From Duganella alba (GTDB lineage Bacteria > Pseudomonadota > Gammaproteobacteria > Burkholderiales > Burkholderiaceae_D), in the NCBI RefSeq assembly GCF_009674495.1, contig NZ_WKJN01000005.1:186001-250000 (forward strand): 64,000 nt of DNA. Direction: 5' to 3'. Shown piece after piece: positions 37,387-47,768 of this stretch (the stretch's first letter is position 1; each line of letters starts with the position of its first letter). The position numbers and the translations under genes were made by a program. Under the pieces are notes generated by a model. The model saw only the letters and a list, made by a program, of their open reading frames with translations. It was not told where the DNA came from and ran no database searches.

Positions 37387-37407
37387 GTTTAGTGAAGATT
37401 GCTAAAC
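37387..37407. promoter_or_regulatory. LacI-type operator O2
   Basis: GTTTAG, nine bases, CTAAAC, with arms identical to O1. It lies 85 bases before the transporter start. Two sites 78 bp centre to centre would allow repression of both divergent units, perhaps by looping. Confidence 0.8.
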
Positions 37408-37491
37408 TAGGCCCAAAAAACGCTTGTTGTTTGACCCTGTCGCAGCCGGCATGCAGAATTATTAAGATAAAAACCATACGAGGAGACATCG

Positions 37492-38757
37492 ATGGAACAC
37501 GTTGCACCCGCAACTTTGCGCCCGCACGACCATACCGCAAGCGGCAATACCGTCCCGCTGATCATCATCACCCTGTTGTTCTTCATGTGGGGATTGCTGA
37601 CGTCGCTAAACGACGTGCTGATTCCGCATCTTAAATCGATTTATACGCTCAATTATGTGCAGGCGATGCTGGTGCAGTTCTGCTTCTTCGGCGCCTACTT
37701 CATCGTGTCGCTGCCGGCCGGGATGCTGATCCGCCGCATCGGCTACCAGCGCGGCGCGGTGAGTGGCCTGGTGCTGGCCGCCGCCGGCTGCGCGCTGTTC
37801 TTCCCGGCGTCGACCAGCGGCTATGCGCTGTTCCTGCTGGCGTTCTTCGTGCTGGCCAGCGGCATCACCATCCTGCAGGTGGCGGCCAATCCGTATGTGA
37901 CCGTGCTCGGCGCGCCGGCCACCGCGTCCAGCCGTTTGACGCTGACGCAGGCTTTCAACTCGCTGGGTACGACGATTGCGCCGGCGCTGGGCGGTTTCCT
38001 GATCCTGTCCGAAGGCGCGCCTGCCATCGCCGGCCTGGTGCGCAGCAAGGCCGAGGAGGCCGCTGCGGTGCAGGGGCCATACCTGGCCCTGGCCGCCGCG
38101 CTGCTGGCGCTGGCCGTGCTGTTCGCCATTGTGCGCCTGCCGAAAATCAGCCACACCGAGGACGACGGCGTGGTGTCGTCGGTCGAAACCAGCGTGCTGG
38201 CGCATCGCCATCTGCTGCTGGGCGCCATCGGCATCTTCCTCTACGTGGGCGGTGAGGTCAGCATCGGCAGCTTCCTGATCAACTTCCTGGGCGAGGCCAA
38301 TGTCGCCAGCCTGCCGGCCAGTTCGGCCGCGCACTATGTCAGCTACTACTGGGGCGGCGCCATGGTCGGCCGCTTCATCGGCTTTGTGGTCATGCGCTAC
38401 GTCAGCCCTGGCAAGGCGCTGGCGTTCAACTCGTCCGCTTCCATCATCCTGATCCTGCTGGCGATCTTCGGCAGCGGCCAGCTGGCCATGTGGTCGATCA
38501 TTGCCGTGGGCCTGTTCAACTCCATCATGTTCCCGACCATCTTCAGCATGGCGCTGCACAAGCTGGGCAAGCAGACCGGCCAGGGTTCCGGCATCCTGTG
38601 CATGGCGATCGTGGGCGGCGCGCTGGTGCCGTTCGCGCAAGGCCTGCTGGCGGATACCATCGGTCTGCAATGGTCGTTCTTCGTGCCGGCGGCCTGCTAC
38701 ACCTTTATCCTCTACTTCGGCGTCAAATACGCAGGTATGTACAGGAGTGCGGCGTGA
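37492..38757 (+). CDS. FHS-family sugar:proton MFS transporter
   Basis: A 421-residue, 12-TM transporter of the FucP/GluP (fucose-galactose-glucose) family. TM1 has [20 protein letters not shown], with FMWG and the acidic Asp typical of FHS. Next are [26 protein letters not shown] and the inter-domain loop. [20 protein letters not shown] is the TM11 signature. It would bring mannose or manno-oligosaccharides into the cytosol. Its stop overlaps the mannanase GTG start (GTGA at 38754), showing tight coupling. Expression is probably controlled by O1/O2. Confidence 0.88.
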   Translation: MEHVAPATLRPHDHTASGNTVPLIIITLLFFMWGLLTSLNDVLIPHLKSIYTLNYVQAMLVQFCFFGAYFIVSLPAGMLIRRIGYQRGAVSGLVLAAAGCALFFPASTSGYALFLLAFFVLASGITILQVAANPYVTVLGAPATASSRLTLTQAFNSLGTTIAPALGGFLILSEGAPAIAGLVRSKAEEAAAVQGPYLALAAALLALAVLFAIVRLPKISHTEDDGVVSSVETSVLAHRHLLLGAIGIFLYVGGEVSIGSFLINFLGEANVASLPASSAAHYVSYYWGGAMVGRFIGFVVMRYVSPGKALAFNSSASIILILLAIFGSGQLAMWSIIAVGLFNSIMFPTIFSMALHKLGKQTGQGSGILCMAIVGGALVPFAQGLLADTIGLQWSFFVPAACYTFILYFGVKYAGMYRSAA

Positions 38758-40076
38758 AACAGCTCTACAAATTCTGCGCCGCCGCGCTGATGATCGGCAC
38801 CTGCGGCATGGTGGGGGCGGCGCCCGCCGCCAGCGGCGATTTCGTCACCGTCAAGAAGACGCACTTTGCGCGCAAGGGACAGGCTTACTACATCGCCGGC
38901 GCCAATTTCTGGTACGGCGGCTACCTGGGCGCGGCCAGCGGCGTGGGCGAGCGCGCACGCTTGCTGAAAGAGCTGGATAACATGAAGGCCATCGGCATCA
39001 ACAACCTGCGCGTGCTGGCGGTGTCCGAAAAGACGGAGATGAAGAGCGCCGTCAGTCCGGCCACCACCAGCGCGCCAGGGCAGTACGATGAAAATCTGCT
39101 GGCCGGGCTGGATTTCCTGATGGCGGAAGTGGCCAAGCGCGATATGACCGTGGTGCTTTACCTGAACAACTTCTGGCAGTGGTCGGGCGGCATGACGCAG
39201 TATCTGAACTGGTTCGAAGGCACGCCGGCGCTGGACCCGAACGTGACCAGGGACTACGACACCTATATGCGGAAGACGGCGGGTTTTTACCGCAACGCCG
39301 CCGCACAGGTGGAGTATCGCAATGTCATTGCGAAGATCGTCAAGCGCGTCAACACCATCACCGGCAAGCCGTATACCGAGGATACGCACATCCTGTCGTG
39401 GCAGCTGGCCAACGAGCCGCGTCCGGGCAACGGCAAGGCGACGGCGGAAGAGAAGGCTGTCTACGTCAAGTGGGTTGATGAGGTGGCGGGCTACATTCAT
39501 AGTCTGGACAAGAATCATCTGGTCAGCAGCGGCAGCGAAGGCCTGGCTGGTTCGGCGCAGGATGCGCAGCTGTATCTCGATGCGCATCGCACCAGGAATA
39601 TCGATTATCTGACCTATCATTTATGGCCGAAGAACTGGAGCTGGTTTGATTCCAATAATCCTGTCGGCACCTGGGATAACGCCATTGCCAAGAGCCGCGA
39701 TTATCTGAATTCGCATATCGAGCTGGCTGCGAAGCTGGGCAAGCCGATTGTGCTGGAAGAGTTTGGATTGGATCGGGATGGGCCGTCGTTCAGCATCAAG
39801 GCTACGACCAGGATTCGCGACCGCTTTTATCGGGAGGTGTTTGAGATCATTGCCACCCGCGCGGAGAAGGGTGATCCGATTGCGGGCTTTAATTTCTGGG
39901 CGTGGGGCGGCGCGGGGCGCGCGGCCAATGCGGATTATTGGTGGAAGCCGGGGAATGACTTCGTCGGTGATCCGCCGCAGGAAGAGCAGGGGCTGTATTC
40001 GGTGTTCGATTCCGATGTGACTTCGCTGCTGCTGATTAAGGAGTATGCGGATCGTTTGCATGCGATCAGGCGGTGA
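38754..40076 (+). CDS. GH5 endo-beta-1,4-mannanase
   Basis: A 440-residue secreted enzyme cutting beta-mannan backbones. The GTG start overlaps the transporter stop and follows AGGAG, giving the signal sequence [49 protein letters not shown] and [16 protein letters not shown] are GH5_7 features. The acid/base is Glu221 in [10 protein letters not shown] and the nucleophile Glu336 in [26 protein letters not shown] adds barrel residues. A longer in-frame ORF back to 38490 only overlaps the transporter. Confidence 0.92.
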   Translation: MKQLYKFCAAALMIGTCGMVGAAPAASGDFVTVKKTHFARKGQAYYIAGANFWYGGYLGAASGVGERARLLKELDNMKAIGINNLRVLAVSEKTEMKSAVSPATTSAPGQYDENLLAGLDFLMAEVAKRDMTVVLYLNNFWQWSGGMTQYLNWFEGTPALDPNVTRDYDTYMRKTAGFYRNAAAQVEYRNVIAKIVKRVNTITGKPYTEDTHILSWQLANEPRPGNGKATAEEKAVYVKWVDEVAGYIHSLDKNHLVSSGSEGLAGSAQDAQLYLDAHRTRNIDYLTYHLWPKNWSWFDSNNPVGTWDNAIAKSRDYLNSHIELAAKLGKPIVLEEFGLDRDGPSFSIKATTRIRDRFYREVFEIIATRAEKGDPIAGFNFWAWGGAGRAANADYWWKPGNDFVGDPPQEEQGLYSVFDSDVTSLLLIKEYADRLHAIRR

Positions 40077-40077
40077 T

Positions 40078-41208
40078 GTGAAACCCGCACATCGCTGCGG
40101 CCAGGGTCTGACCCCGTGCGGGGTCAGACCCTTTCGTTCGTGGTGGAAGAGTGTTTTACTGCTGTTGCTGCTGGTCTTGGGCGTCAACGTTCGTGCGCAG
40201 AAGTTCGAGGGGCGGGCTGCTACCCCGCAGATTGCCGCCGCCGATCCGCATGTGGCGCGCATGGGGCGGATGGAAGTGCGGCCGGACGGCGGCGTGCGAT
40301 TCAGCTATCCCGGCGTGAGCTTCTTCCTGAACTTCGAGGGCACGTGGTTGAGCGCCAGCGTGCAGGCCAGCGGCGAACAAAACTACCTGGACGTGATCGT
40401 GGACGGCGCCGCGCGCAAACTGCATCTCGACAAAGGCGCGCAAACGCTGGTGCTGGCGCAAGGACTGGCGCCGGGCAAACACACGGCGCAAATCGTCAAC
40501 CGCACCGAAACCTGGCAAGGCATCGCCACGCTGCTGGCCTTCGATACCGATGGTAAATGGAGCGCGGCGCCGCAACTGCCGGCCCGCAAGCTGCTGTTGC
40601 TGGGCGATTCCGTCACCTGCGGCGCGTCGATAGACCGCGTGGCCGGCGAGAAGAGCACGCCGGCATGGAGTGATCCGCGCGCCTCCTACGGCATGCTGAT
40701 GGCGCAGCAGCTCAACTCGCAGGTGCAGCTGGTGTGCTACGGCGGCCGTGGCCTGATTCGCACATACGACGGCAAAACGAATGAACTGAATCTGGCCGAG
40801 TTCTACGGCATGACCATTCCCACGCTGAGCGACGCCGTGAAATGGGACCAGCGCGAGTATCGTCCGGACGCGATCCTGGTCGCCATCGGCACCAACGACA
40901 TGACGCTTGGCATACCGGAGCGCGAGCAGTACGTGCAGGCTTATGTGTCGCTGGTGCGCACGCTGCTGAAAGACCATCCGCAAGCACAGATCATGCTGAC
41001 CGAAGGCGGCATCCTGCGCGATGAAAAGCAGGTGGCGCTACGCAGCTATATCGCCGAGACGGTGCGCCGCGTAGACGACCAGCGCGTGCACGCCATCGCG
41101 TCCACCGGCTATCCCGGCGACGCCACCGACGGCCATCCGACCAGGGAACAGAACATCAGCATCGTCAACGACCTGCTGCCGCAGGTGCGCGCGGTCATGC
41201 GCTGGTAA
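40078..41208 (+). CDS. CE2-type SGNH/GDSL acetyl esterase
   Basis: Probably about 376 residues. An N-terminal jelly roll (FSYPGVSFFLNFEGTWLSAS) is followed by an SGNH hydrolase: LLLGDSVTCG holds Ser, CYGGRG the Gly, AIGTNDMT the Asn, and DGHPT the Asp/His. This two-domain plan is that of CE2 esterases, which deacetylate mannans and xylans. The 5' end is unusual: repeat copy B lies in frame over the first codons, from GTG 40078 up to the hydrophobic stretch VLLLLLLVLGVNVRA. The true start may instead be a non-ATG codon after the repeat. Confidence 0.82.
   Translation: MKPAHRCGQGLTPCGVRPFRSWWKSVLLLLLLVLGVNVRAQKFEGRAATPQIAAADPHVARMGRMEVRPDGGVRFSYPGVSFFLNFEGTWLSASVQASGEQNYLDVIVDGAARKLHLDKGAQTLVLAQGLAPGKHTAQIVNRTETWQGIATLLAFDTDGKWSAAPQLPARKLLLLGDSVTCGASIDRVAGEKSTPAWSDPRASYGMLMAQQLNSQVQLVCYGGRGLIRTYDGKTNELNLAEFYGMTIPTLSDAVKWDQREYRPDAILVAIGTNDMTLGIPEREQYVQAYVSLVRTLLKDHPQAQIMLTEGGILRDEKQVALRSYIAETVRRVDDQRVHAIASTGYPGDATDGHPTREQNISIVNDLLPQVRAVMRW
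40081..40138 (+). repeat. Palindromic intergenic repeat, copy B
   Basis: The 28-bp palindrome is at 40104-40131 (half-site GGGTCTGACCCCG). It is preceded by AAACCCGCACATCGCTGCGG and followed by TTTCGTT, matching copy A inverted. It begins five bases after the mannanase stop and overlaps the putative start of the CE2 esterase gene. Confidence 0.9.
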
Positions 41209-41878
41209 GGATGTGGCCTAACAAAGGCGCCAGCAGCACCATCAGCACACCGCTGAAGATCATGGTCAGGCTGGCGACTGCGCCTTCCTGCGGGCCGATG
41301 GAGCGCGCCTTGCTCAAGCCGAAGCCGTGGGCCGCCGCGCCATACGGCGCACCGCGCGCGATACGCATGCGCAGCGGCAGGCGCGCCAGCAGCACTTGTC
41401 CCAGCAGGATGCCGAACAGGCCGGTGATGATCACAAACACGCCGGTCAACTGCGCCGAACCGCCCAGGTGGCGCGTGGCTTCCAGCGCAAACGGCGTCGA
41501 CACGGAGCGTGCCAGCAGGCTTTGTGCCATGCTGCCGTGCAGGCCAAGCAGGCGGTCCAGCAGCAGCGTGCTGCCCAGCGAGGCGACGATGCCGGCCACG
41601 CTGCCCAGCGACAGCGCCAGCCAGTGTTCCTTCACCAGCTCCCGGTACTGGTAGATCGGCAGCGCAAACGCCACCGTCGCCGGGCCGAGCAGCCACGACA
41701 GCCAGCGCGTGTCGCCAAAGTAGACAGGGAAGGGCGTGGACGACAGCTGCACCACCGCGATCAGCACCGCCGACGTGGCGATGGCCGGCGTCAGCCAGAT
41801 GCGCGGATAGCGCTTGTGCAAGGCCACGTTGGCGTAGAACAGGACTAGCGTCAGCAGCAGGAACAGCAGCGGTTTCAT
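41195..41878 (-). CDS. lrgB: LrgB/CidB-family membrane protein
   Basis: A 227-residue protein with several TM helices. LrgB-type patterns are GPATVAFALPIYQYRELVK, LARSVSTPFALEATRHLGG, VFVIITGLFGILLGQ and YGAAAHGFGLSKA, the signature GxxxHGxGT-like motif. It pairs with the LrgA-like protein upstream, overlapping by ATGA. The family acts in murein-hydrolase export control or as a metabolite (pyruvate) transporter. Its 3' end overlaps the convergent esterase gene by 14 bases. Confidence 0.9.
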   Translation of the reverse strand: MKPLLFLLLTLVLFYANVALHKRYPRIWLTPAIATSAVLIAVVQLSSTPFPVYFGDTRWLSWLLGPATVAFALPIYQYRELVKEHWLALSLGSVAGIVASLGSTLLLDRLLGLHGSMAQSLLARSVSTPFALEATRHLGGSAQLTGVFVIITGLFGILLGQVLLARLPLRMRIARGAPYGAAAHGFGLSKARSIGPQEGAVASLTMIFSGVLMVLLAPLLGHILTSA

Positions 41879-42276
41879 GCTGCCGCCCGGGCGTCGCGCA
41901 AGCGGCGCAGCTTGCGGCCGCGTTCAAAGCGGCACACCCATTCCACCGTGAAGGCGGTGGCCAGCATCACGCAGATAAAGCCGATGCCGATGGCGGCGAA
42001 CAGACGCAGGCCATCCTGTTCCAGCAACCCGGTGAACTGCACTACCGACACCACCAGCGGAATAAAAAACAGCAGCATGTTCGACAGCAGCCAGTCCGCG
42101 CCATGCTCGATGGCGGCAGGACGCAGCACGCCGCTTTGCAGCAGCACGACCATGATGATCAGGCCGACCACGCCGCCGGAGAAGGGCAGACCAACCCAGG
42201 CTGAAAAGCGGTCGGCGGCGTACCACGCCGCGATCAGCCCCAGAACCTGCGCCAGTGTGTAGACAATTCGTTTCAT
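41875..42276 (-). CDS. lrgA: CidA/LrgA-family holin-like protein
   Basis: A 133-residue protein with four TM helices. LPFSGGVVGLIIMVVLLQSG matches the CidA/LrgA consensus LPxPGxVxGxxLL, followed by WLLSNMLLFFIPLVVSVVQF and a basic Arg-rich tail. It forms an oligomeric membrane pore with LrgB. It is divergent from a LysR gene, the usual arrangement for CidR-type control by acetate or pyruvate metabolism. The start overlaps nothing; 77 bases separate it from lysR. Confidence 0.88.
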   Translation of the reverse strand: MKRIVYTLAQVLGLIAAWYAADRFSAWVGLPFSGGVVGLIIMVVLLQSGVLRPAAIEHGADWLLSNMLLFFIPLVVSVVQFTGLLEQDGLRLFAAIGIGFICVMLATAFTVEWVCRFERGRKLRRLRDARAAA

Positions 42277-42310
42277 GTTGCCATTTTAGGTCGCGACGCA
42301 TAAAAGATAA

Positions 42311-42336
42311 AATGAATTAAAATTATTAAAATCATT
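42311..42336. promoter_or_regulatory. AT-rich inverted repeat in lrgA-lysR intergenic region
   Basis: AATGA (42311-42315) and TCATT (42332-42336) flank an AT-only core (TTAAAATTATTAAAA). It is a likely LysR-type regulator site midway between the divergent starts. Confidence 0.5.
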
Positions 42337-42353
42337 CTGGATTGGAATAGTTA

Positions 42354-43241
42354 ATGGATATCCGCGCACTGCGCTATTTCGTCGCCGTGGTCGACCAGCA
42401 GAGCTTCAGCCGCGCGGCCGAGCAATTGCACGTGACGCAGCCGACCGTCAGCAAGATGATCCAGCAGCTGGAGCTGTCGCTGGACCTGACGCTGCTGGAG
42501 CGCGTCGGCAAGCGCTTCACGCTGACCGACGCCGGCAACGTGGTGCTGCAACGCGGCCGCGCGCTGCTGGCCATGCATGAGGAGATGGGCGTCGAGCTGG
42601 AAGACCTGCAGCAGCTGCGGCGCGGCGACCTGCGCCTCGGCGTCACCCAGCAATCGCACGCGCCGCTGGCGCCGTTGCTGGCGGCCTACCACAAGCGCCA
42701 TCCGCAGATCGAGCTCAAGCTGTTCGAGGGCGGCTCGCAGGGCATCGAGGCGGACCTGCGCAGCGGCGTGCTGGAAATGGGCACCATGCTGGACCACCCG
42801 TCCAACCAGGCGGCGTGGCAGGAGTTCGATTCCTTCCCGCTGCTGACGTCGCCCATGTGCCTGCTGGCGCCGGGCGATTCGGCCTGGCGCGGCAAGCGCG
42901 GCGTGCGGCTGCGCGAACTGGCCGACAGCGCCTTCATCTTTTATGGTGAAGGCTTCGCGCTGAACGATATCATCGCCGACGCCTGCCTGCGCGCCGGCTT
43001 CACGCCGCGCATCAGCGGCCGCAGCGGCCAGTGGGACTTCGTCGCCTCGCTGGTGCGGCTGGGCGTCGGCATCACGCTGCTGCCCAAGGTGTTTTGCGAC
43101 ACCCTGGAGAAGGGCCAGTTCACCGTGGTGAAGCTGGAGGAGCCGGCGCTGGACTGGAAGCTGATGCTGGCCTGGCGGCGCGGCGGCCACCTGTCGTTCG
43201 CCGCGCGCGCCTGGCTCGATCTGGTGCGCAGCAAAGCCTAG
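42354..43241 (+). CDS. LysR-family transcriptional regulator
   Basis: A 295-residue LTTR. The N-terminal HTH reads MDIRALRYFVAVVDQQSFSR, then AAEQLHVTQPTVSKMIQQLE. The effector domain has LRLGVTQQSHAPLAPLLAAY and GVGITLLPKVFCDTLEKG. It is divergent from lrgAB and is the probable regulator of that pair (CidR-like). The ligand is not evident from sequence. Confidence 0.9.
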   Translation: MDIRALRYFVAVVDQQSFSRAAEQLHVTQPTVSKMIQQLELSLDLTLLERVGKRFTLTDAGNVVLQRGRALLAMHEEMGVELEDLQQLRRGDLRLGVTQQSHAPLAPLLAAYHKRHPQIELKLFEGGSQGIEADLRSGVLEMGTMLDHPSNQAAWQEFDSFPLLTSPMCLLAPGDSAWRGKRGVRLRELADSAFIFYGEGFALNDIIADACLRAGFTPRISGRSGQWDFVASLVRLGVGITLLPKVFCDTLEKGQFTVVKLEEPALDWKLMLAWRRGGHLSFAARAWLDLVRSKA

Positions 43242-43306
43242 AAGCCGGCTCCCACGCGGAAGCCGGCCACCGGGCAGGCGTCTGTACAACAGTCGCCAGA
43301 CCTTTT

Positions 43307-43388
43307 TGTTAAGTTTTGTAAGCATTTCTTGCATAGCGTTGCAGGCGGCGGCCGGAAAGCACCGGGCGGCGTTAGGAAATGTAATGCG
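43307..43388. promoter_or_regulatory. Paired direct repeats, candidate response-regulator site (left)
   Basis: TGTTAAG (43307) and TGTAAG (43317) are 10 bp apart. TTGCAG is at 43339. GTTAGG (43371) and GTAATG (43381) are again 10 bp apart. The region upstream of the NagX-like gene at 56688-56757 has the same elements, with identical TTGCAG-to-repeat spacing of 32 bases. It lies 115-196 bases before the sugar-binding-protein gene. Confidence 0.6.
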
Positions 43389-43502
43389 CGTGCCAGGTCA
43401 ATCCAATGAAATCAAGGACTTGGCGTTCGCCGGCCGCCAGGTGCTGTTACGCAAAAGGCAAGCTAAGATGGGTTCAACGTTGTAAAACAAGGAACCCTCT
43501 TC

Positions 43503-44744
43503 ATGCAAATTCGCCGCCTTGCCCTGTTGCTTGCCCTGTGCTCCACCAGCGCCGCCCATGCCGGCACGCTGGTGATTGAAAGCTGGCGCGTCGACGACAA
43601 AACGTTGTGGGAAAAAGTGCTGATCCCCGCGTTTGAAAAAAACTATCCGGGTATCGAGGTGAAGTTTTCGCCGACCGCGCCGACCGAGTACGACTCCAGC
43701 CTGGCCGCGCGCCTCACCGGCGGCACCGCCGGCGACTTGATCGCCTGCCGTCCGTTCGACGTCTCGCTGTCGCTGTACAAGAAGGGCCATCTGGAAAAGC
43801 TGGACGGCAAACCGGGCATGCAGAACTTTGCGCCGACGTCCATGGTGGCGTGGCAGACCGACGACAGCAAGGACACCTTCTGCATGCCGGTGGCCTCGGT
43901 GATCCACGGATTTTTGTACAACAAGAAGATCTTCAAGAAGCTGAACCTGCAGCCGCCCAAGACGGTGGACGAATTCTTCGCCGTGCTGGATGGGCTGAAG
44001 AAGGGCGGCGTGACGCCGCTGGCGCTGGGCACGGCGGACCAGTGGGAGTCGAGCCAAATCGTTTATACCAATATCGGTCCCAATTTCTGGCGCGGAGAGG
44101 AAGGCCGCAAGGCGCTCATTGCCGGCAAGGCCAAGCTGACCGACGCGCCGTTTGTCGAGGCGCTGCAATTCGAACATCGCATGGGCAGTTACCTGGTGCG
44201 CGGCGCCAGCGCCCAGACCTACGGCGACAGCCAGAACCTGTTTGCGCTGGGCCGCGCCGGCATCTACCCGACCGGCTCGTGGGACATCTCGTACTTCGGC
44301 CAGACGCCGGGGCTGGAGCTGGGCGCCTTTCCGCCGCCGGTGCGCAAGGCGGGCGACCCATGCTTCATTTCGGACCACATGGATATCGGCCTTGGGGTCA
44401 ACAAGAAATCCCGAAACAAGGACGACGCCTACAAATTCCTGGCCTGGGTGGGCTCGCAGGAATTCGCCGACCTGTACACCAACCGCGTGACCGGCTTCTT
44501 CTCGCTATCGCACCACCTGATTGCGGTGCGCGACCCGGTGGCCAAGCAGATGGCGGAGTGGCGCAACAGCTGCGCTTCCACCATCCGCTTCAATGCACAG
44601 GTGCTGAACCGCGGCCAGCCCAGCATGGAAAGCGAACTTTGGAACGTCAATTCGCAGGTCCTGAACGGCAAGCTGGCGCCGAAAGATGCCGCCGTCCGCC
44701 TGCAAAACGGTTTTGCCAAGTGGTACAAGCCACAGCAAAAGTAG
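43503..44744 (+). CDS. Sugar ABC transporter substrate-binding protein
   Basis: A 413-residue family 1 extracellular solute-binding protein with a signal peptide ending AAHAG. Typical features: GTLVIESWRVDDKTLWEKVL, FEKNYPGIEVKFSPT, AARLTGGTAGDL, FLYNKKIFKKLNLQPPKTVD and ALGRAGIYPTGSWDISYFG. It belongs with two permeases and an ATPase downstream. The GH20 and NagX genes nearby suggest chito-oligosaccharides or GlcNAc-containing sugars as ligand. An intrinsic terminator follows it inside the operon. Confidence 0.9.
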   Translation: MQIRRLALLLALCSTSAAHAGTLVIESWRVDDKTLWEKVLIPAFEKNYPGIEVKFSPTAPTEYDSSLAARLTGGTAGDLIACRPFDVSLSLYKKGHLEKLDGKPGMQNFAPTSMVAWQTDDSKDTFCMPVASVIHGFLYNKKIFKKLNLQPPKTVDEFFAVLDGLKKGGVTPLALGTADQWESSQIVYTNIGPNFWRGEEGRKALIAGKAKLTDAPFVEALQFEHRMGSYLVRGASAQTYGDSQNLFALGRAGIYPTGSWDISYFGQTPGLELGAFPPPVRKAGDPCFISDHMDIGLGVNKKSRNKDDAYKFLAWVGSQEFADLYTNRVTGFFSLSHHLIAVRDPVAKQMAEWRNSCASTIRFNAQVLNRGQPSMESELWNVNSQVLNGKLAPKDAAVRLQNGFAKWYKPQQK

Positions 44745-44784
44745 CGTCACACTTATCCCTCCCAATGATGGTGTGATCTTTTTG

Positions 44785-44815
44785 ACCGGCGCCGGGCGCG
44801 GCGCCGGTTTTTTTT
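44785..44815 (+). terminator. Intra-operon intrinsic terminator
   Basis: ACCGGCGCC (44785-44793) pairs with GGCGCCGGT (44800-44808) and is followed by a run of eight T. Lying between the binding-protein and permease genes, it should make the binding protein more abundant than the membrane parts. Confidence 0.88.
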
Positions 44816-44834
44816 CAAGGACTTGGAGGCACAG

Positions 44835-45761
44835 TTGAAGCATGTGGTGAATACGGTGAAGCCCTGGCAGCTGTTGCTGTTTCTGGCGCCGGCGTTGATC
44901 GTGTACGGCGTCTTCAGCGCAATGCCGCTGGTGCAGACGCTGGGACAAGGCCTCTTCAGCGCCGGCGACAGCGGCAACGCGTCGTTTGTCGGCCTGGATA
45001 ACTTCCGTACGGTGCTGCTGGACCCAGACTGGTCGGCCGGCTTCTGGAATGCGATGGCCAACAACGCCAAGTTCTTTTGCCTGCACATGCTGCTGCAAAA
45101 TCCCATCGGCCTGTTGCTGGCGACGCTGTTCAGCATCAAGGGCCTGCGCGGTGCGCGCACCTACCGCACGCTGATTTTCTTGCCGACGCTGCTGTCGGTG
45201 GTGATCATCGGCTTTATCTGGCAGCTGATCCTGTCGCCGCTGTGGGGCGTGGGCGAGAAGCTGATGGGCCTTGCCGGCCTGGCCGACTGGTTCGCGCCGT
45301 GGCTGGGCGAGGAAGAGAGCGCGCTGGCGGCGATTTCCATGATCTCGGTGTGGCAGTACATCGGCATGCCGATGATGCTGATCTACGCGGCGCTGCTGGC
45401 GGTGCCGGAAGAGATAGTGGAAGCGGCGCACGTGGAAGGCGCCAGCGCCATGCGCATCTTCTGGCAGATCAAGCTGCCGCTGATTTATCCGACCCTTGGC
45501 CTGGTCACCATCCTGACCTTCGTCGCCAACTTCAATGCGTTTGACCTGATCTACTCGATCAAGGGCGCGCTGGCGGGGCCGAACTATTCGACCGACATCC
45601 TTGGCACCTTGTTCTACCGGACCTTCTTCGGCTACCAGGCGCAAGTCGGCAATGCCTATCTGGGGTCCGCCGTCGCCACGTTGATGTTCCTGGTGATCCT
45701 GGCCGGCGTTGGCTTGTATTTCATCGCCGTGCAGCGCCGACTGACGAGGTTTGCATTATGA
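44835..45761 (+). CDS. Sugar ABC transporter permease (MalF-type)
   Basis: A 308-residue inner-membrane permease. The TTG start at 44835 follows GGAGG (44825-44829) at ideal spacing; another TTG at 44823 overlaps that site. Six TM helices begin with WQLLLFLAPALIVYGVFSAM. The EAA loop, EEIVEAAHVEGASAMRIFWQ followed by IKLPLIYP, contacts the ATPase. The stop overlaps the next permease start (ATGA at 45758). Confidence 0.9.
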   Translation: MKHVVNTVKPWQLLLFLAPALIVYGVFSAMPLVQTLGQGLFSAGDSGNASFVGLDNFRTVLLDPDWSAGFWNAMANNAKFFCLHMLLQNPIGLLLATLFSIKGLRGARTYRTLIFLPTLLSVVIIGFIWQLILSPLWGVGEKLMGLAGLADWFAPWLGEEESALAAISMISVWQYIGMPMMLIYAALLAVPEEIVEAAHVEGASAMRIFWQIKLPLIYPTLGLVTILTFVANFNAFDLIYSIKGALAGPNYSTDILGTLFYRTFFGYQAQVGNAYLGSAVATLMFLVILAGVGLYFIAVQRRLTRFAL

Positions 45762-46576
45762 AGAACCGACTGATGGTGCATGGCGCCCTGATGGCGTACA
45801 CCGTGCTGGCGCTGTTCCCGATTGCGCTGATCCTGATTAATTCGGTCAAGACGCGCGAGGCGATCTTCGACGATCCGCTGGCTTTGCCGACCATGGAGTC
45901 GCTGACCTTCGTCGGCTTCCAGAAGGTCCTGGCCAGCACCAACTTCCTGCTCTATTTCGGCAACAGCCTGGTGGTGACGCTGGCGGCGCTGTTCTGCATC
46001 CTGCTATTCGGCGCCATGGCGGCGTGGGCGTTGTCGGAATACCGCTTCATGGGCAGCCGTGTGCTGACGCTGTTCCTGGCGCTGGGAATCATGATCCCGA
46101 TCCGGCTTGGCACGGTGTCGATCCTGGAGCTGATGGTCAAGCTGGACCTGGTCAACACGCTGACGGCGCTGGTGCTGGTCTACACGGCGCAGGGCTTGCC
46201 GCTGGCGGTGATGATCCTGTCCGAATTCATGCGGCAGGTGCCGGGGGAACTGAAGGATGCGGCGCGCTGCGATGGCATCGGCGAAGTGAGCATCTTCTTC
46301 AAGGTGGTCCTGCCGCTGATCCGCCCGGCCATGGCCACGGTGGCGGTGTTCACCATGATCCCGGCGTGGAACGACTTGTGGTTCCCGCTGATTCTGGCGC
46401 CATCGGACCGCACCAAGACCGTCACGCTGGGCGTGCAGCAGTTTATCGGGCAGTACGTCACGGACTGGAATTCGGTGTTGGCCGCGCTGTCGCTGGCGGT
46501 GATCCCGATGCTGATTCTGTACGCGCTGTTCTCGCGCCAACTGATACGCGGCCTCACGGCCGGCGCTGTGAAATAA
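45758..46576 (+). CDS. Sugar ABC transporter permease (MalG-type)
   Basis: A 272-residue permease with six TM helices. The EAA loop is PGELKDAARCDGIGEVSIFF then KVVLPLIRPA, and the C-terminal part is typical of MalG/UgpE-like partners (FIGQYVTDWNSVLAALSLAV). It overlaps the upstream permease by four bases and precedes the ATPase gene by 13 bases. It completes the heterodimeric channel. Confidence 0.92.
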   Translation: MKNRLMVHGALMAYTVLALFPIALILINSVKTREAIFDDPLALPTMESLTFVGFQKVLASTNFLLYFGNSLVVTLAALFCILLFGAMAAWALSEYRFMGSRVLTLFLALGIMIPIRLGTVSILELMVKLDLVNTLTALVLVYTAQGLPLAVMILSEFMRQVPGELKDAARCDGIGEVSIFFKVVLPLIRPAMATVAVFTMIPAWNDLWFPLILAPSDRTKTVTLGVQQFIGQYVTDWNSVLAALSLAVIPMLILYALFSRQLIRGLTAGAVK

Positions 46577-46589
46577 GGAGAGGCCTGTA

Positions 46590-47729
<1,140 letters not shown>

Positions 47730-47768
47730 GCGGCAAAATAATTCAATAATGACGAAACGGGAGAGTTG

